A stretch of 64,000 bases of DNA from Rhizobium leguminosarum (GTDB taxonomy: Bacteria; Pseudomonadota; Alphaproteobacteria; Rhizobiales; Rhizobiaceae). Position numbers and translations under genes: made by a program. The notes under the pieces are model-generated. The model was given only the letters and a program-made list of their open reading frames with translations, searched no databases and was not told the origin of the DNA. This document shows, piece by piece, positions 44,925 to 54,471 of the stretch. Positions within the stretch are counted from its first letter, which is position 1. Every line of letters begins with the position of its first letter. The stretch covers positions 3,932,501 to 3,996,500 of the forward strand of contig NZ_JAGIOR010000001.1 in assembly GCF_017876795.1 (NCBI RefSeq), read 5' to 3'.

Positions 44925-45159
44925 AGGTCCTGACTAGCCCAGAAGAGGCTGGTGGGCAAGGAATCCGGGTCATAGCAGCTGTGGATGAAGTCTTGGCACC
45001 GACATCAAAGGATGAGACAAACGTTCCGCCGCAATTTGGATTTCGTTTGCCGTTCCTTTCAACGGAAATTTAGAAGTCCGCAAATATAAAGCAGGCCCAA
45101 TCCGTAGTAGCGTAACTGCAGATTTCCAACCGCCATCACGCCACCAGAGGAATCACCCC

Positions 45160-46347
45160 ATGAACTTTTACCGGACAACGCGGCTGATGCTGTCGGGCGC
45201 CGCCATTTTCTCGCTCGCCGGCTCGGCTTTCGCTCTCGATGGCACAGATCTCTTGAAAAAGATCAATGCCGCCTATGCCGCCCAGGGCGGGACGATTGCC
45301 GCTGAGGCCGTCGATATCGACGGCACGACCGTGACGTTGAAGAATGTCACCGTCAAGCCGACCGGTGGCGAAAGCCTGCCGATCGGCGAAATCACCCTTT
45401 CCGGCGTCGAAGAAGACGAGGATGGCGGCTATTACATCGAAGAAGCGGCCTTCCCCGACATCAACAAGACGGGAGACGGCGTTACCGTGACGGCGCAGGA
45501 GCTGACGCTTGGCGGCATCTCCGTGCCGGCAACGGCGGGCGGCGACACGCTCGACACGATGATGCTCTATGAAACCGCCCATACCGGCCCGGTGAAGGTG
45601 GTCAAGGACGGGGCGGAAGTGTTCTCGCTGCTCGAAACCAACATGAACCTGACGCTGCGCGAAGACGAATCCGGCTTCGATTTCGACGGCGCCTTCAAAA
45701 GCATGAAGGCCGATCTCACCAAGACCGAGGATGCGCAGAGCAAGGATGCGATCGAGAAGCTCGCCCTGCAGCACGTCCAGGGCGACATCACCATGAAGGG
45801 CGCCTGGGAACTCGCCCCCGGCACGATCGACGTTTCGGAATTCGCCTTCGACTTCACCAACGTCGGCAAGCTGAACCTCGGCTTCAAGATCTCGGGCTAT
45901 ACGATGGCCTTCATGAAATCGATGCAGGATGCGATGAAGGAATCCGAAGCTGGTGCGAACAAGGACCAGTCGCAGCAGGCGCTGGGCCTCGCCATGCTCG
46001 GCCTGATGCAGCAGCTGTCCTTCGAGGCCGCCCAGGTGCGTTTCGAAGATGCCTCAATCACCAAGCGTGCGCTGGATTATGCCGGCTCGCAGCAGAACAT
46101 GTCGGGCAAGCAGATGGCCGATTCGCTGAAGGCGATGACGCCGATCATGCTGGCGCAGCTCAACATCCCGGAACTGCAGAATGCCGTTTCGGCTGCCGTC
46201 AATACCTTCCTCGACGATCCGAAGAGCCTGACCGTCAAGGCCGCTCCTGAAAAGCCGGTGCCGTTCCCGACGATCGTCGGTGCCGCCATGGGCGCTCCGA
46301 ACACGCTGCCGCAGGTGCTCGGCGTCAAGGTTTCGGCCAACGACTGA
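45160..46347 (+). CDS. Secreted protein of unknown function
   Basis: 395 residues with a Sec signal (TTRLMLSGAAIFSLAGSAFA, cleavage near residue 25). The mature part has many short beta-like stretches such as GTTVTLKNVTVKP and IGEITLSGVEEDEDGGYYIE, then helical stretches with Gln/Ala and ends ATGAPNTLPQVLG-like (MGAPNTLPQVLGVKVSAND). I recognise no domain; DUF-type proteins with similar layout are found in Rhizobiales. It is preceded by 235 bp from parC and followed by a strong hairpin terminator. Confidence 0.72.
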   Translation: MNFYRTTRLMLSGAAIFSLAGSAFALDGTDLLKKINAAYAAQGGTIAAEAVDIDGTTVTLKNVTVKPTGGESLPIGEITLSGVEEDEDGGYYIEEAAFPDINKTGDGVTVTAQELTLGGISVPATAGGDTLDTMMLYETAHTGPVKVVKDGAEVFSLLETNMNLTLREDESGFDFDGAFKSMKADLTKTEDAQSKDAIEKLALQHVQGDITMKGAWELAPGTIDVSEFAFDFTNVGKLNLGFKISGYTMAFMKSMQDAMKESEAGANKDQSQQALGLAMLGLMQQLSFEAAQVRFEDASITKRALDYAGSQQNMSGKQMADSLKAMTPIMLAQLNIPELQNAVSAAVNTFLDDPKSLTVKAAPEKPVPFPTIVGAAMGAPNTLPQVLGVKVSAND

Positions 46348-46366
46348 TCACTTCGATCGGACGACG

Positions 46367-46431
46367 AAAGGCCCGGCAGATCGTGACTGACCCCAGTAGC
46401 TGGTGTCAGTCACGATCTGCCGGGCCTTTTC
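46367..46431 (+). terminator. Strong bidirectional terminator between convergent genes
   Basis: A perfect 25-bp stem (arms 46367-46391 and 46405-46429, both ends rich in AAAGGCCCGG) around a 13-base loop, followed by TTTTCCTTTT. It lies 20 bp after the secreted protein gene and 5 bp before the tail of the TetR gene on the other strand. Confidence 0.86.
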
Positions 46432-46435
46432 CTTT

Positions 46436-47068
46436 TCAGACGCGGTGGCGGGCGAGTTCGGCAATGGCGAAGCTTGCGATCTCCAGCAATTCCTCAAGCG
46501 ATGCGCCGTCCCTCGCCTGCACGGACATGCCCTGGACGACAGCGCCGAGGAACCGCGCCAGAGCGCGCGAGTTTGCCTCGGCCCTGATGTCGCCCTCGCG
46601 GATGCCGCGCTCGATCCTTGCCGCATAAGCATCCAGCGACCGACAACGCAGCGCCGCAACATGGTCGGCGATCAGCTCATTCTCGCTGGCGCAATTCAGC
46701 ACAGCCGTCGAGATCATGCAGCCTTTCGGATGTTCCGGCGCCGAAAACCTCGCGGCCGAGCCGCGCAAGATCCGCTCGAAGGCGGAGACGGTATCGATCG
46801 GCTCGCCGAGCGCGGAAGAGGTTTCGGCACCCAGCGCCCGATATTGCTCCAGCGCCGCACGATAGAGATCGGCCTTCGAGTTGAAGGCGGCATAGAGGCT
46901 TTGCGGTGTGATGCCCATTGCCGTCGTGAGATCGGCAATCGAGGCGCCCTCGTATCCGCGCGCCCAGAAGGTCTCGCGGGCAGCCGAGAGCACCGTCTCA
47001 CGGTCGAAGGCTGGGGGACGGCCGCGGCGGCGGGCGGTAGGATTTTTCACGTCTGGACTATTTTTCAC
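46436..47068 (-). CDS. TetR/AcrR-family transcriptional regulator
   Basis: 210 residues from a GTG at 47068. The N-terminal helix-turn-helix is RETVLSAARETFWARGYEGA, SIADLTTAMGITPQSLYAAF with NSKADLYRAALEQY (a standard TetR start). The C-terminal domain resembles the TetR_C_16-like type (GCMISTAVLNCASENELIAD). It faces away from the beta-lactamase-type gene over 75 bp, so it likely represses that gene or itself. Alternative GTG at 47050 is possible. Confidence 0.88.
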   Translation of the reverse strand: MKNSPDVKNPTARRRGRPPAFDRETVLSAARETFWARGYEGASIADLTTAMGITPQSLYAAFNSKADLYRAALEQYRALGAETSSALGEPIDTVSAFERILRGSAARFSAPEHPKGCMISTAVLNCASENELIADHVAALRCRSLDAYAARIERGIREGDIRAEANSRALARFLGAVVQGMSVQARDGASLEELLEIASFAIAELARHRV

Positions 47069-47143
47069 AACGATCACTCTAGAAATTCTGCCATACCTGT
47101 CTAATTCAGGAATGATCATTGTGATTATAGAAGGTTTGATCTG
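47069..47143. promoter_or_regulatory. Divergent promoter region with candidate TetR operator
   Basis: An inverted pair ACAACGATCA and TGATCATTGT spans the gap, with an inner CCTG-N7-CAGG. Either could be the binding site of the TetR regulator. It lies between the GTG of the regulator and ATG of the hydrolase. Confidence 0.45.
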
Positions 47144-48313
47144 ATGAGTCTTCCCCTCGAAACGGCGAATGCCGACAGGAATTCCTTGCTTGCGGCTGCC
47201 GTCGATACGGCGATAGCAAGCGCGCTCGACGAAAAGCGGCTGGTCGGGACGGTCGTGCTCGTCGCCCGCGATGGAGAAATCATCCATCGCCGCGCAGCTG
47301 GCCTCGCCGACCGCGAAAACGGTCTGGAGATGGGCGAGGATACAATCTTCAGGCTTGCCTCCATCACCAAACCGATCGTCAGCATTGCCGCGATGCGGCT
47401 CGTCGAGCAGGCAAGAATCGGGTTCGACGACGCGGTGACAAGGTGGCTGCCGGAGTTCCGGCCGAGGCTGCCCGACGGCAGCGAAGCCACCATTCGCATC
47501 CGCCACCTGCTGACCCATACATCCGGCCTCGGCTACAGCTTCTCAGAGGAGGACGGCGGTCCCTATATCAGCGCCGGCATTTCCGACGGCCTCGACCAAC
47601 CGGGACTGCCGCTCGCCGAAAATTTGCGGCGGATCGCCAGCGTGCCGCTGCGTTTCGCGCCGGGCAGCGACTGGCAATATTCCCTTGCCATGGATGTTCT
47701 CGGCGGCGTCATCGAGACGGAAACCGGCGTGCCGTTGAGTGAGGCCGTTGCCGAACTGGTGACAAGACCGCTTGGGCTTGCCGACACCGCGTTTTCGGTT
47801 CGTGACCGCAGCCGGCTTGCGGCCGCCTATATGAACGCTTCACCGGAACCGGCGCTGATGGGCGAGAATGCACTGGTGATGTCGCAGATGGGTCCCATCC
47901 GATTCGCGCCGAACCGCATCTTCGACCCCACCTCCTATCATTCCGGCGGCGCCGGCATGGCGGGAACGGCGGCTGATGTCCTTTCAATACTCGAAACCAT
48001 CCGTCGAGGTGGCGCGCCGCTGCTATCGACGGAAACGGTACGGATGATGATGACGGACCAGGCCGGCGGGCACCGCCAGCAGCACGAACCCGGTTCCGGC
48101 TTCGGCTTCGGCTGGTCTGTTATTACCGATCCGGCCGAAGCGGGCGTCCCCTTCCCCAAGGGCACGCTGAAATGGGGCGGCGTCTATGGCCACAGCTGGT
48201 TCATCGACGCGGTCAACGGGCTGACCGTCGTTGCGCTGACGAACACGACGCTGGAGGGCATGTGGGGCAAGTTCACGGTCGATCTACGTGAGGCGATCTA
48301 CGCGGCATTGTGA
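47144..48313 (+). CDS. Serine hydrolase of the beta-lactamase/esterase (class C-like) family
   Basis: 389 residues, no signal peptide. The SxxK motif is in RLASITKPIVSIAAMRLVEQ, the YxN-like element is in WQYSLAMDVLGGVIE and the KTG-like element late in the chain is WGGVYGHSWFID. This layout fits PF00144 members, including EstB-type esterases and D-aminopeptidase-like proteins. It is cytosolic by lack of an export signal. The TetR-type gene divergent to it suggests ligand-controlled expression. Confidence 0.9.
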   Translation: MSLPLETANADRNSLLAAAVDTAIASALDEKRLVGTVVLVARDGEIIHRRAAGLADRENGLEMGEDTIFRLASITKPIVSIAAMRLVEQARIGFDDAVTRWLPEFRPRLPDGSEATIRIRHLLTHTSGLGYSFSEEDGGPYISAGISDGLDQPGLPLAENLRRIASVPLRFAPGSDWQYSLAMDVLGGVIETETGVPLSEAVAELVTRPLGLADTAFSVRDRSRLAAAYMNASPEPALMGENALVMSQMGPIRFAPNRIFDPTSYHSGGAGMAGTAADVLSILETIRRGGAPLLSTETVRMMMTDQAGGHRQQHEPGSGFGFGWSVITDPAEAGVPFPKGTLKWGGVYGHSWFIDAVNGLTVVALTNTTLEGMWGKFTVDLREAIYAAL

Positions 48314-48319
48314 ACGACA

Positions 48320-48405
48320 GCAAAAAGCCCGACGACACCTGAACTGACCCCGAAAGTTGGACATCAACCTTCGGGGTCAGTTCATAGCGGTCGCCGGGCC
48401 TTTGC
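48320..48405. terminator. Nested hairpin terminator between the hydrolase gene and aspS
   Basis: An outer AAAAGCCCG/CGGGCCTTT stem encloses a separate 20-bp inverted repeat (48340-48359 and 48365-48384, CTGACCCCGAA / TTCGGGGTCAG with one mismatch). The inner part shares ACTGACCCC with the terminator at 46367. Confidence 0.72.
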
Positions 48406-48424
48406 ATTGGGGATCAGACGATCC

Positions 48425-50215
48425 TCAGTCCTTTTTGACCGGCGGGATCGGCCGGATCGAGAGTTCGCGCAGCTGCGTCGGCGCTGCCGGGCTCGGCGCG
48501 CCCATCAGCAGATCCTGGGCCTGCTGATTCATCGGGAACAGCGAGATTTCCCGCAGGTTTTTCGCGCCGACGAGCAGCATGACAACGCGGTCGATACCGA
48601 AGGCAGCACCACCATGCGGCGGCGCGCCATACTGGAAGGCGCGGTAGAGGCCGCCGAAACGGTCTTCGACATCCTGCTGGCTGAGGCCGACCTTCTCGAA
48701 GGCGGCGACCATGGTTTCCGGCGACTGGTTACGAATCGAGCCCGAGGCGATTTCGAAGCCGTTGCAGACGGCGTCATACTGGAAAGCCTTGATCGTCAAC
48801 GGATCCTGGTTCTGCAGTGCGTCGAGGCCGCCCTGCGGCATCGAGAACGGGTTGTGGGCGAAATCGACCTTCTTGTCTTCCTCGCTCCACTCGAAGAAGG
48901 GGAAGTCGACGATCCAGCACAGTTCGAAGCGGTCGCGGTCGACGAGGTTCAGCTCCTCGCCGGCCTTGGTGCGCGCCTCGCCGGCAAATTTGTAGAACTT
49001 TTCCGGCTCGCCGGCGACGAAGAAGCAGGCATCGCCATCGCCGAGACCGAGCTGGGTGCGGATCGCATCGGTGCGCTCCTCGCCTATATTCTTGGCAAGC
49101 GGGCCGGCACCTTCGAGCTTGTCGTTCTCGCTGCGCCAGAAGATGTAGCCGAGGCCCGGCTGGCCCTGGCTCTGCGCCCAGGCGTTCATGCGGTCGCAGA
49201 AAGCGCGCGAGCCGCCGGTCTTGGCCGGGATCGCCCAGATCTGAACCTTCGGGTTCGAGGCGATCATGCCGGCGAAGACCTTGAAGCCGGAGCCGGCGAA
49301 ATGCTCGGTCACGGCTTCCATGACGATCGGGTTGCGCAGGTCCGGCTTGTCCGAACCGTATTTGCGGATCGCCTCGTCATAGGGGATACGCGGCCATTCC
49401 TTGGTGACCGGCTTGCCTTCGGCAAATTCCTCGAACACGCTCGTCATCAGCGGGCCCATCGTGTCCCAGACATCTTCCTGGGTGACGAAGCTCATTTCGA
49501 GGTCCAGCTGGTAGAATTCGCCAGGCAGGCGGTCGGCACGTGGGTCTTCATCGCGGAAACAGGGCGCGATCTGGAAGTAACGGTCGAAGCCCGCCACCAT
49601 CAGCAGCTGCTTATACTGCTGCGGCGCCTGCGGCAGGGCGTAGAAGGTACCGGGATGGATGCGCGAGGGCACGAGGAAGTCGCGTGCGCCTTCCGGCGAG
49701 GAGGCCGTCAGGATCGGCGTCGTATATTCGGTGAAGCCGACATTGCCCATTTCGCGGCGCATGGCCGAAATGACCTGGGTGCGCTTGACGATGTTCCGGT
49801 GCAGCGTTTCGCGGCGAAGATCGAGGAAACGGTACTTGAGGCGCACGTCTTCCGGATAGTCCGGCTCGCCGAAGACCGGCAGCGGCAATTCCTTGGCGGC
49901 GGAGAGCACTTCGATCTCCTGAGCGTAGAGCTCGATTTCGCCGGTTGCCATGGTCTTGTTGACGGTGTCGTCTGTGCGGGCCTTGACGAGGCCGTCGATG
50001 CGGATCACCCATTCGCCGCGCACGGTCTCGGCCATCTTGAAGGCCGGGCTGTCGGGATCGGCGACAACCTGGGTGATGCCGTAATGGTCGCGAAGGTCGA
50101 TGAAGAGGACGCCGCCATGGTCGCGGACGCGGTGGACCCAGCCGGAGATACGGACGGTCGAACCGACATCCGTCTTACGGAGGGCGGCGCATGTGTGGCT
50201 GCGATAGCGATGCAT
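48425..50215 (-). CDS. aspS: Aspartyl-tRNA synthetase
   Basis: 596 residues from [22 protein letters not shown]-fold anticodon-binding domain ([20 protein letters not shown]), class II core motifs: motif 2 region [20 protein letters not shown] and motif 3 at [16 protein letters not shown]. The bacterial-type GAD insertion domain is present between them. The length is the usual bacterial size. The frame opens earlier (50305) without a ribosome site. Ends 20 bp beyond the nested terminator. Confidence 0.96.
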   Translation of the reverse strand: MHRYRSHTCAALRKTDVGSTVRISGWVHRVRDHGGVLFIDLRDHYGITQVVADPDSPAFKMAETVRGEWVIRIDGLVKARTDDTVNKTMATGEIELYAQEIEVLSAAKELPLPVFGEPDYPEDVRLKYRFLDLRRETLHRNIVKRTQVISAMRREMGNVGFTEYTTPILTASSPEGARDFLVPSRIHPGTFYALPQAPQQYKQLLMVAGFDRYFQIAPCFRDEDPRADRLPGEFYQLDLEMSFVTQEDVWDTMGPLMTSVFEEFAEGKPVTKEWPRIPYDEAIRKYGSDKPDLRNPIVMEAVTEHFAGSGFKVFAGMIASNPKVQIWAIPAKTGGSRAFCDRMNAWAQSQGQPGLGYIFWRSENDKLEGAGPLAKNIGEERTDAIRTQLGLGDGDACFFVAGEPEKFYKFAGEARTKAGEELNLVDRDRFELCWIVDFPFFEWSEEDKKVDFAHNPFSMPQGGLDALQNQDPLTIKAFQYDAVCNGFEIASGSIRNQSPETMVAAFEKVGLSQQDVEDRFGGLYRAFQYGAPPHGGAAFGIDRVVMLLVGAKNLREISLFPMNQQAQDLLMGAPSPAAPTQLRELSIRPIPPVKKD

Positions 50216-50471
50216 GATCTCAAATCCTGGCATGTGGCTTAAGACGGCAGCAAGGGCTCCAAGAACCCTCAAGCGCCGACAAGAAAATCGGGCGGAAAAG
50301 CGCATGGACGCTCCGATTTGTCAAGGCTTGGCGCGTGCCACCCGCGCGTTTGGCACCCGTTTATGGCGAGGGCGCGCCCCATATGCCGCGGCAGTTTGGC
50401 CGCACTTCCCGTATTGATGAAGGAGCTGGTCAACTTTAAAAGGATTGGCATTATCACTGTGGAGCCTCCGC

Positions 50472-51863
50472 ATGCCTATCCTGACCCGCCGCAACCTTCT
50501 CAAGGCATCCGCTGTGGCGGGCGCCTATGGCATCGGTATCGGCATTGCCGGCAAATTCGGGCTTGCCGAGGCAGCCCCCGAGCCGCAGTTGCTGACGGCG
50601 ATAAAGACCGAGGCCATGCTCACCGAGGCGGGACCGACCCGGGATGTCATGAGTTGGGGCCAGGACGGCATGCCGCCGGTTCTCCGGATGAAAAAGGGGC
50701 GACCCTATGCGGCGCGGCTGAAAAACGGGCTCGACGAGCCGACGACGATCCACTGGCATGGGCTTCGCATCGACAACCGCATGGACGGCGTGCCGTTCAT
50801 GACGCAGCCCTATATCTATACCGGCGACAGCTTCGACTACTCCTTCACGCCGCCCGATGCCGGCACCTTCTGGTACCATCCGCATTGCAACACGCTGACG
50901 CAGATGGGGCATGGCATGACCGGCGTCATCGTCGTCGAAGATCCGGCCGATCCTGAATTCGATGCGGAAGTAGTGCTGAACCTGCGTGACTGGCGGCTCG
51001 GCGGCGACGGGCAATTCATCGCCGCTTTCAAGCCGCGCGACGCCGCCAAGTCCGGCACCTACGGCACCGTGCGCACCGCCAACTGGCACCAGGAGCCGCA
51101 ATACGACGCGCCGGCCGGCGGGCTGGTGCGGCTGCGCATCGCGGTCACTGACGTGACGCGGATCTTTTCGCTGAAGATGGAAGGTGCGGTTGCGAGCGTA
51201 ATTGCTATCGATGGCAATCCGGTGCCCAAGCGTTTCCCCCTCGATCTCCTGCAGATCGGCCCAGGTCAGCGGCTCGATCTTGCCGTGCGCATGCCGGACA
51301 GCGAAGGCGCCGTCGCGACGCTCGAAGATATCCGCGGCACCACGCCGAAGACGATCGCCAGCCTGCGCGCAGTCGGATCATCGTTGAAGCGCGATATCGG
51401 CGATCTCGGGCCACTTGTCGAAAATCCGGTGGCGAAGGCCGATCCTTCCGCCGCCGAGCAGATCCCGCTGGTGCTGAGCGCCACGGCCGAGAATGCCGCC
51501 GTCGAAAGCATCTGCGGCACGCTCGGCTACAGTTTCTGGGCAATCAACAAGGTGCCGTGGCCGGGCGACACGCCCGATCCGACAGCGCCGCTGGCGGAAC
51601 TGAAGCTCGGCAAGAGTTATGTCTTCAACCTGGAAAATACCACGCCGCACGCGCATCCGATCCATCTTCACGGGATGAGCTTCACGGTGATCTCCTCCTC
51701 GACCAGGGAGGTGATGCCGCTAGTCTCCGATACCTATCTCATCCAGCCGGACGAGAAGGTGCAGCTCGCTTTCGTCGCCGACAATCCCGGCGACTGGCTG
51801 CTGCATTGCCATATCATCGAGCACCAGAAAACCGGGATGACCAGCTATCTCAGGGTCAGTTGA
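50472..51863 (+). CDS. Multicopper oxidase, periplasmic
   Basis: 463 residues. The twin-arginine signal TRRNLLKASAVAG is at the N-terminus. Copper ligands: HWHGLRID, YHPHCNT, HPIHLHGMSF and the type 1/trinuclear motif HCHIIEHQKTGM. Three cupredoxin domains are expected. GGAG upstream sets the start at 50472. The enzyme probably oxidises Cu(I) or phenolic substrates in the periplasm (CueO or laccase-like). It is divergent to aspS over 256 bp with nothing else obvious in the gap. Confidence 0.93.
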   Translation: MPILTRRNLLKASAVAGAYGIGIGIAGKFGLAEAAPEPQLLTAIKTEAMLTEAGPTRDVMSWGQDGMPPVLRMKKGRPYAARLKNGLDEPTTIHWHGLRIDNRMDGVPFMTQPYIYTGDSFDYSFTPPDAGTFWYHPHCNTLTQMGHGMTGVIVVEDPADPEFDAEVVLNLRDWRLGGDGQFIAAFKPRDAAKSGTYGTVRTANWHQEPQYDAPAGGLVRLRIAVTDVTRIFSLKMEGAVASVIAIDGNPVPKRFPLDLLQIGPGQRLDLAVRMPDSEGAVATLEDIRGTTPKTIASLRAVGSSLKRDIGDLGPLVENPVAKADPSAAEQIPLVLSATAENAAVESICGTLGYSFWAINKVPWPGDTPDPTAPLAELKLGKSYVFNLENTTPHAHPIHLHGMSFTVISSSTREVMPLVSDTYLIQPDEKVQLAFVADNPGDWLLHCHIIEHQKTGMTSYLRVS

Positions 51864-52022
51864 GCCAGCGTGCGCTCATTGCGACAGCGGCGGTGTTCGC
51901 CTTGCCTCAGTTTAGACGTGATTCTTAGCCAGCAATGCTCGAAGCGTATGCTGTTGTATTGACATATCGAAGCGAAAGGGAAAGGAAGGTTCAACCGACC
52001 TTTTCCTTGCGAATGAAATGAT

Positions 52023-53168
52023 ATGATCGAAACCACCGCCGATTTGGCGGCCGCCTGCAAAGAGCTGGCCAAGTCCGACTTCATCACCATCGACACCGAA
52101 TTCCTGCGCGAGACGACCTTCTGGCCGGAGCTTTGCCTGATCCAGATGGCCAGCCCGACAACCGAAGTGCTTGTCGATCCGCTGGCCAAAGGCATCGACC
52201 TCGCCCCCTTCTTCGAGCTGATGGCCGATCCGAAGGTGCTGAAGGTCTTTCACGCGGCGCGTCAGGACATCGAAATCATCTTCAATCGCGGCAATCTCAT
52301 TCCGCATCCGATCTTCGACACGCAGGTCGCCGCGATGGTCTGCGGCTTCGGCGACAGTGTCTCCTATGATCAGCTGGTCAGCCGTATCAAGAACGTCCAT
52401 ATCGACAAGTCGTCGCGCTTCACCGACTGGAGCCGCCGGCCGCTTTCCGACAAGCAGCTGGAATATGCGCTGGCCGATGTCACCCACCTGCGCGACGTCT
52501 ATATGTCGCTGAAGGCGGAACTCGATCGCGAAGGCCGAACCTCCTGGCTCTCCGAGGAGATGGACATTCTCGAGGCGCGCGAAACCTACGACCTGCATCC
52601 CGACGATGCCTGGCAGCGGCTGAAGATGCGCCTGCGCAAGCCGCAGGAGCTGGCGATCCTGAAATATGTTGCCGCCTGGCGCGAACGCGAGGCGCGGGCG
52701 CGCAACGTGCCGCGTTCGCGGGTGCTGAAGGATGATGCGATCTACGAGATCGCCCAACAGCAGCCCAAGGATACCGAGGCACTTGGCCGGTTGCGTACCA
52801 TCCCGAAAGGCTGGGAGCGCTCGACCTCCGGCGCCGCCGTCATCGAGGCCGTCAACACGGCGCTCGCTCTACCGAAGGCCGATATGCCACATGTGCCGCG
52901 CCAGGCACAGGCGCCCGAAGGGGCCGCTGCTGCCGTCGAACTGCTGAAGGTGCTCTTGAAGCTGATTTCGGAAAAACACGGCGTGGCGCCGAAGGTGATC
53001 GCCAACAGCGAGGATCTCGACAGGATCGCCGCCGAGGGCGAGAAGGCCGAAGTCGGGGCCCTGCACGGCTGGCGGCGCGATCTTTTCGGCGAGCCGGCGC
53101 TGCAGCTGATCCAGGGTCAGATCGCTCTGCGCTTCGTCGACCGGAAGGTCGAGACCATCAGCCTCTAG
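52023..53168 (+). CDS. rnd: Ribonuclease D
   Basis: 381 residues. DEDD 3'-5' exonuclease: FITIDTEFLRETTFWP (D, E), VFHAARQDIEIIF (second D), and YALADVTHLRDVYMSL with the last D. An HRDC domain near residues 205-290 has RKPQELAILKYVAAWRERE and LGRLRTIPKGW. It matures tRNA 3' ends. It stands alone with no shared operon; 159 bp precede it. Confidence 0.95.
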   Translation: MIETTADLAAACKELAKSDFITIDTEFLRETTFWPELCLIQMASPTTEVLVDPLAKGIDLAPFFELMADPKVLKVFHAARQDIEIIFNRGNLIPHPIFDTQVAAMVCGFGDSVSYDQLVSRIKNVHIDKSSRFTDWSRRPLSDKQLEYALADVTHLRDVYMSLKAELDREGRTSWLSEEMDILEARETYDLHPDDAWQRLKMRLRKPQELAILKYVAAWREREARARNVPRSRVLKDDAIYEIAQQQPKDTEALGRLRTIPKGWERSTSGAAVIEAVNTALALPKADMPHVPRQAQAPEGAAAAVELLKVLLKLISEKHGVAPKVIANSEDLDRIAAEGEKAEVGALHGWRRDLFGEPALQLIQGQIALRFVDRKVETISL

Positions 53169-53178
53169 CGTGGTTTCT

Positions 53179-53232
53179 AAGTGTTACAGCGTCGTTTGCG
53201 CGTCTGTCTGACGCCCGGCTCTGTAGGACCGC
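53179..53232. repeat. Imperfect palindromic intergenic repeat
   Basis: GTGTTACAGCG, GCGCGTC and GACGC followed by CTGTA form an imperfect hairpin. The opening 12 bases also occur at 4360-4371, in a similar setting between convergent or tandem genes. Possibly another rhizobial repeat class. Confidence 0.4.
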
Positions 53233-53304
53233 ATCGAATTCGCTTGACGCTTTTTTCCCAGCTGAAACAATGGCTGGAAGAACCATTATTTGGCGAAGGA
53301 CGGC

Positions 53305-54366
53305 ATGCGGGAAATATCTCCGACGCAGAATTGGATCTTGATCACGATCGTTCTGGCCGCCAGCGGCGTCGTCTATGATCTGATGTTCTACTCCAATCAG
53401 ACGCCCATTGTCGGCGCAATCTTCGCGCTGTTCATCGGCATGCCGATCATCGCCTTCGAGCGCAAGGTGCTGTTCCGCGGGCTTTACAGACGTATCCAGA
53501 AGCTGCCGACTTTCGCCTTCATCATCAGCGAACTGGTGATCTACGAGATCCTGATGAGCATCGGTTTTGCCTGCGGCGGCCTGCTGCTCTGGTCGATCGG
53601 CATGCTGAAGCCGTCGTCGTTCCTCGATCTCATCATCATGCCGTTCGAGGTCTTTCTCTATGCGCTTGCCGTCTGCTCGGCGATGATCTTCATCCTGCGC
53701 GTGCGGGAACTGCTCGGCCGCGAGGTATTCCTCAGCATGCTGGTTAGCCGCTATCGCAATCCGGTCAGGGAAGAGCGTGTCTTCCTGTTGATCGATCTGG
53801 TCGATTCGACTGCTTTTGCCGAAAAGCACGGCGACCTCCGCGCGCAGCAGCTGCTGAGTTCGCTGTTTGCGACCTTCGCCGAGCCGGTCCGGCGCCACAA
53901 GGGCATGATCAACGACTATGTCGGCGATGCGGCGATCATTACCTGGCCGCTTGCCCGCGGCGTCAAGAATGCGCGTTGCGTGCGCTGTATGTTCGATATC
54001 CTCGCCGATATCGAAGCCAATGCCGCCGGCTGGCGGAAAAATTACGGGCAAGTGCCGAAGCTGCGTGCCGCCCTTCACGGTGGCGAGATCATCACCGCCG
54101 AAATCGGCGTCGACCACCACAAGATCAGCTATTTCGGCGACACGGTGAACACCACCGCCCGGCTGGAGACGCTCTGCCGCAGCCTGAACCGGCCGGTCCT
54201 GATCTCAGCCGAACTTGCCCGGCGCATGAACTTTCCCGACGACATCAGCTGCGAAGATCTTGGCACCCATGCCGTCAAGGGGCGCGGCCAGGCGCTTGGC
54301 GTCATGGCGCTTTCCTCGCGCGCGGTTACCGTGCTGAACACGCCGGCGGTCATTCTGCACGGCTGA
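53305..54366 (+). CDS. Membrane-anchored class III adenylate/guanylate cyclase
   Basis: 353 residues. About four N-terminal hydrophobic segments (WILITIVLAASGVVYDLMFY, TPIVGAIFALFIGMPIIAF, FAFIISELVIYEILMSIGFA, LYALAVCSAMIFIL). Then the catalytic domain: VFLLIDLVDSTAFAEKHGD (metal-binding Asp), NDYVGDAAIITWPL (second Asp), RAALHGGEIITAEIGVDHHK and YFGDTVNTTARLE. The start at 53305 follows GAAGGA. Makes cAMP (or cGMP) in response to a membrane signal. The family is expanded in rhizobia. Confidence 0.9.
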   Translation: MREISPTQNWILITIVLAASGVVYDLMFYSNQTPIVGAIFALFIGMPIIAFERKVLFRGLYRRIQKLPTFAFIISELVIYEILMSIGFACGGLLLWSIGMLKPSSFLDLIIMPFEVFLYALAVCSAMIFILRVRELLGREVFLSMLVSRYRNPVREERVFLLIDLVDSTAFAEKHGDLRAQQLLSSLFATFAEPVRRHKGMINDYVGDAAIITWPLARGVKNARCVRCMFDILADIEANAAGWRKNYGQVPKLRAALHGGEIITAEIGVDHHKISYFGDTVNTTARLETLCRSLNRPVLISAELARRMNFPDDISCEDLGTHAVKGRGQALGVMALSSRAVTVLNTPAVILHG

Positions 54367-54471
54367 GCGACCGTTCTGCTGCGCGTCACCAAAGCTTCAC
54401 CCAACCGTCAATTCGCTAACACGGAAGCCCTGCTAAGCGGAAGCCATTCGCATCCGTTCCATGGGGATATT

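Noticed and set aside
48407..50242. A 611-codon plus-strand open frame
   Set aside because: Shadow of aspS, low-complexity and without motifs.
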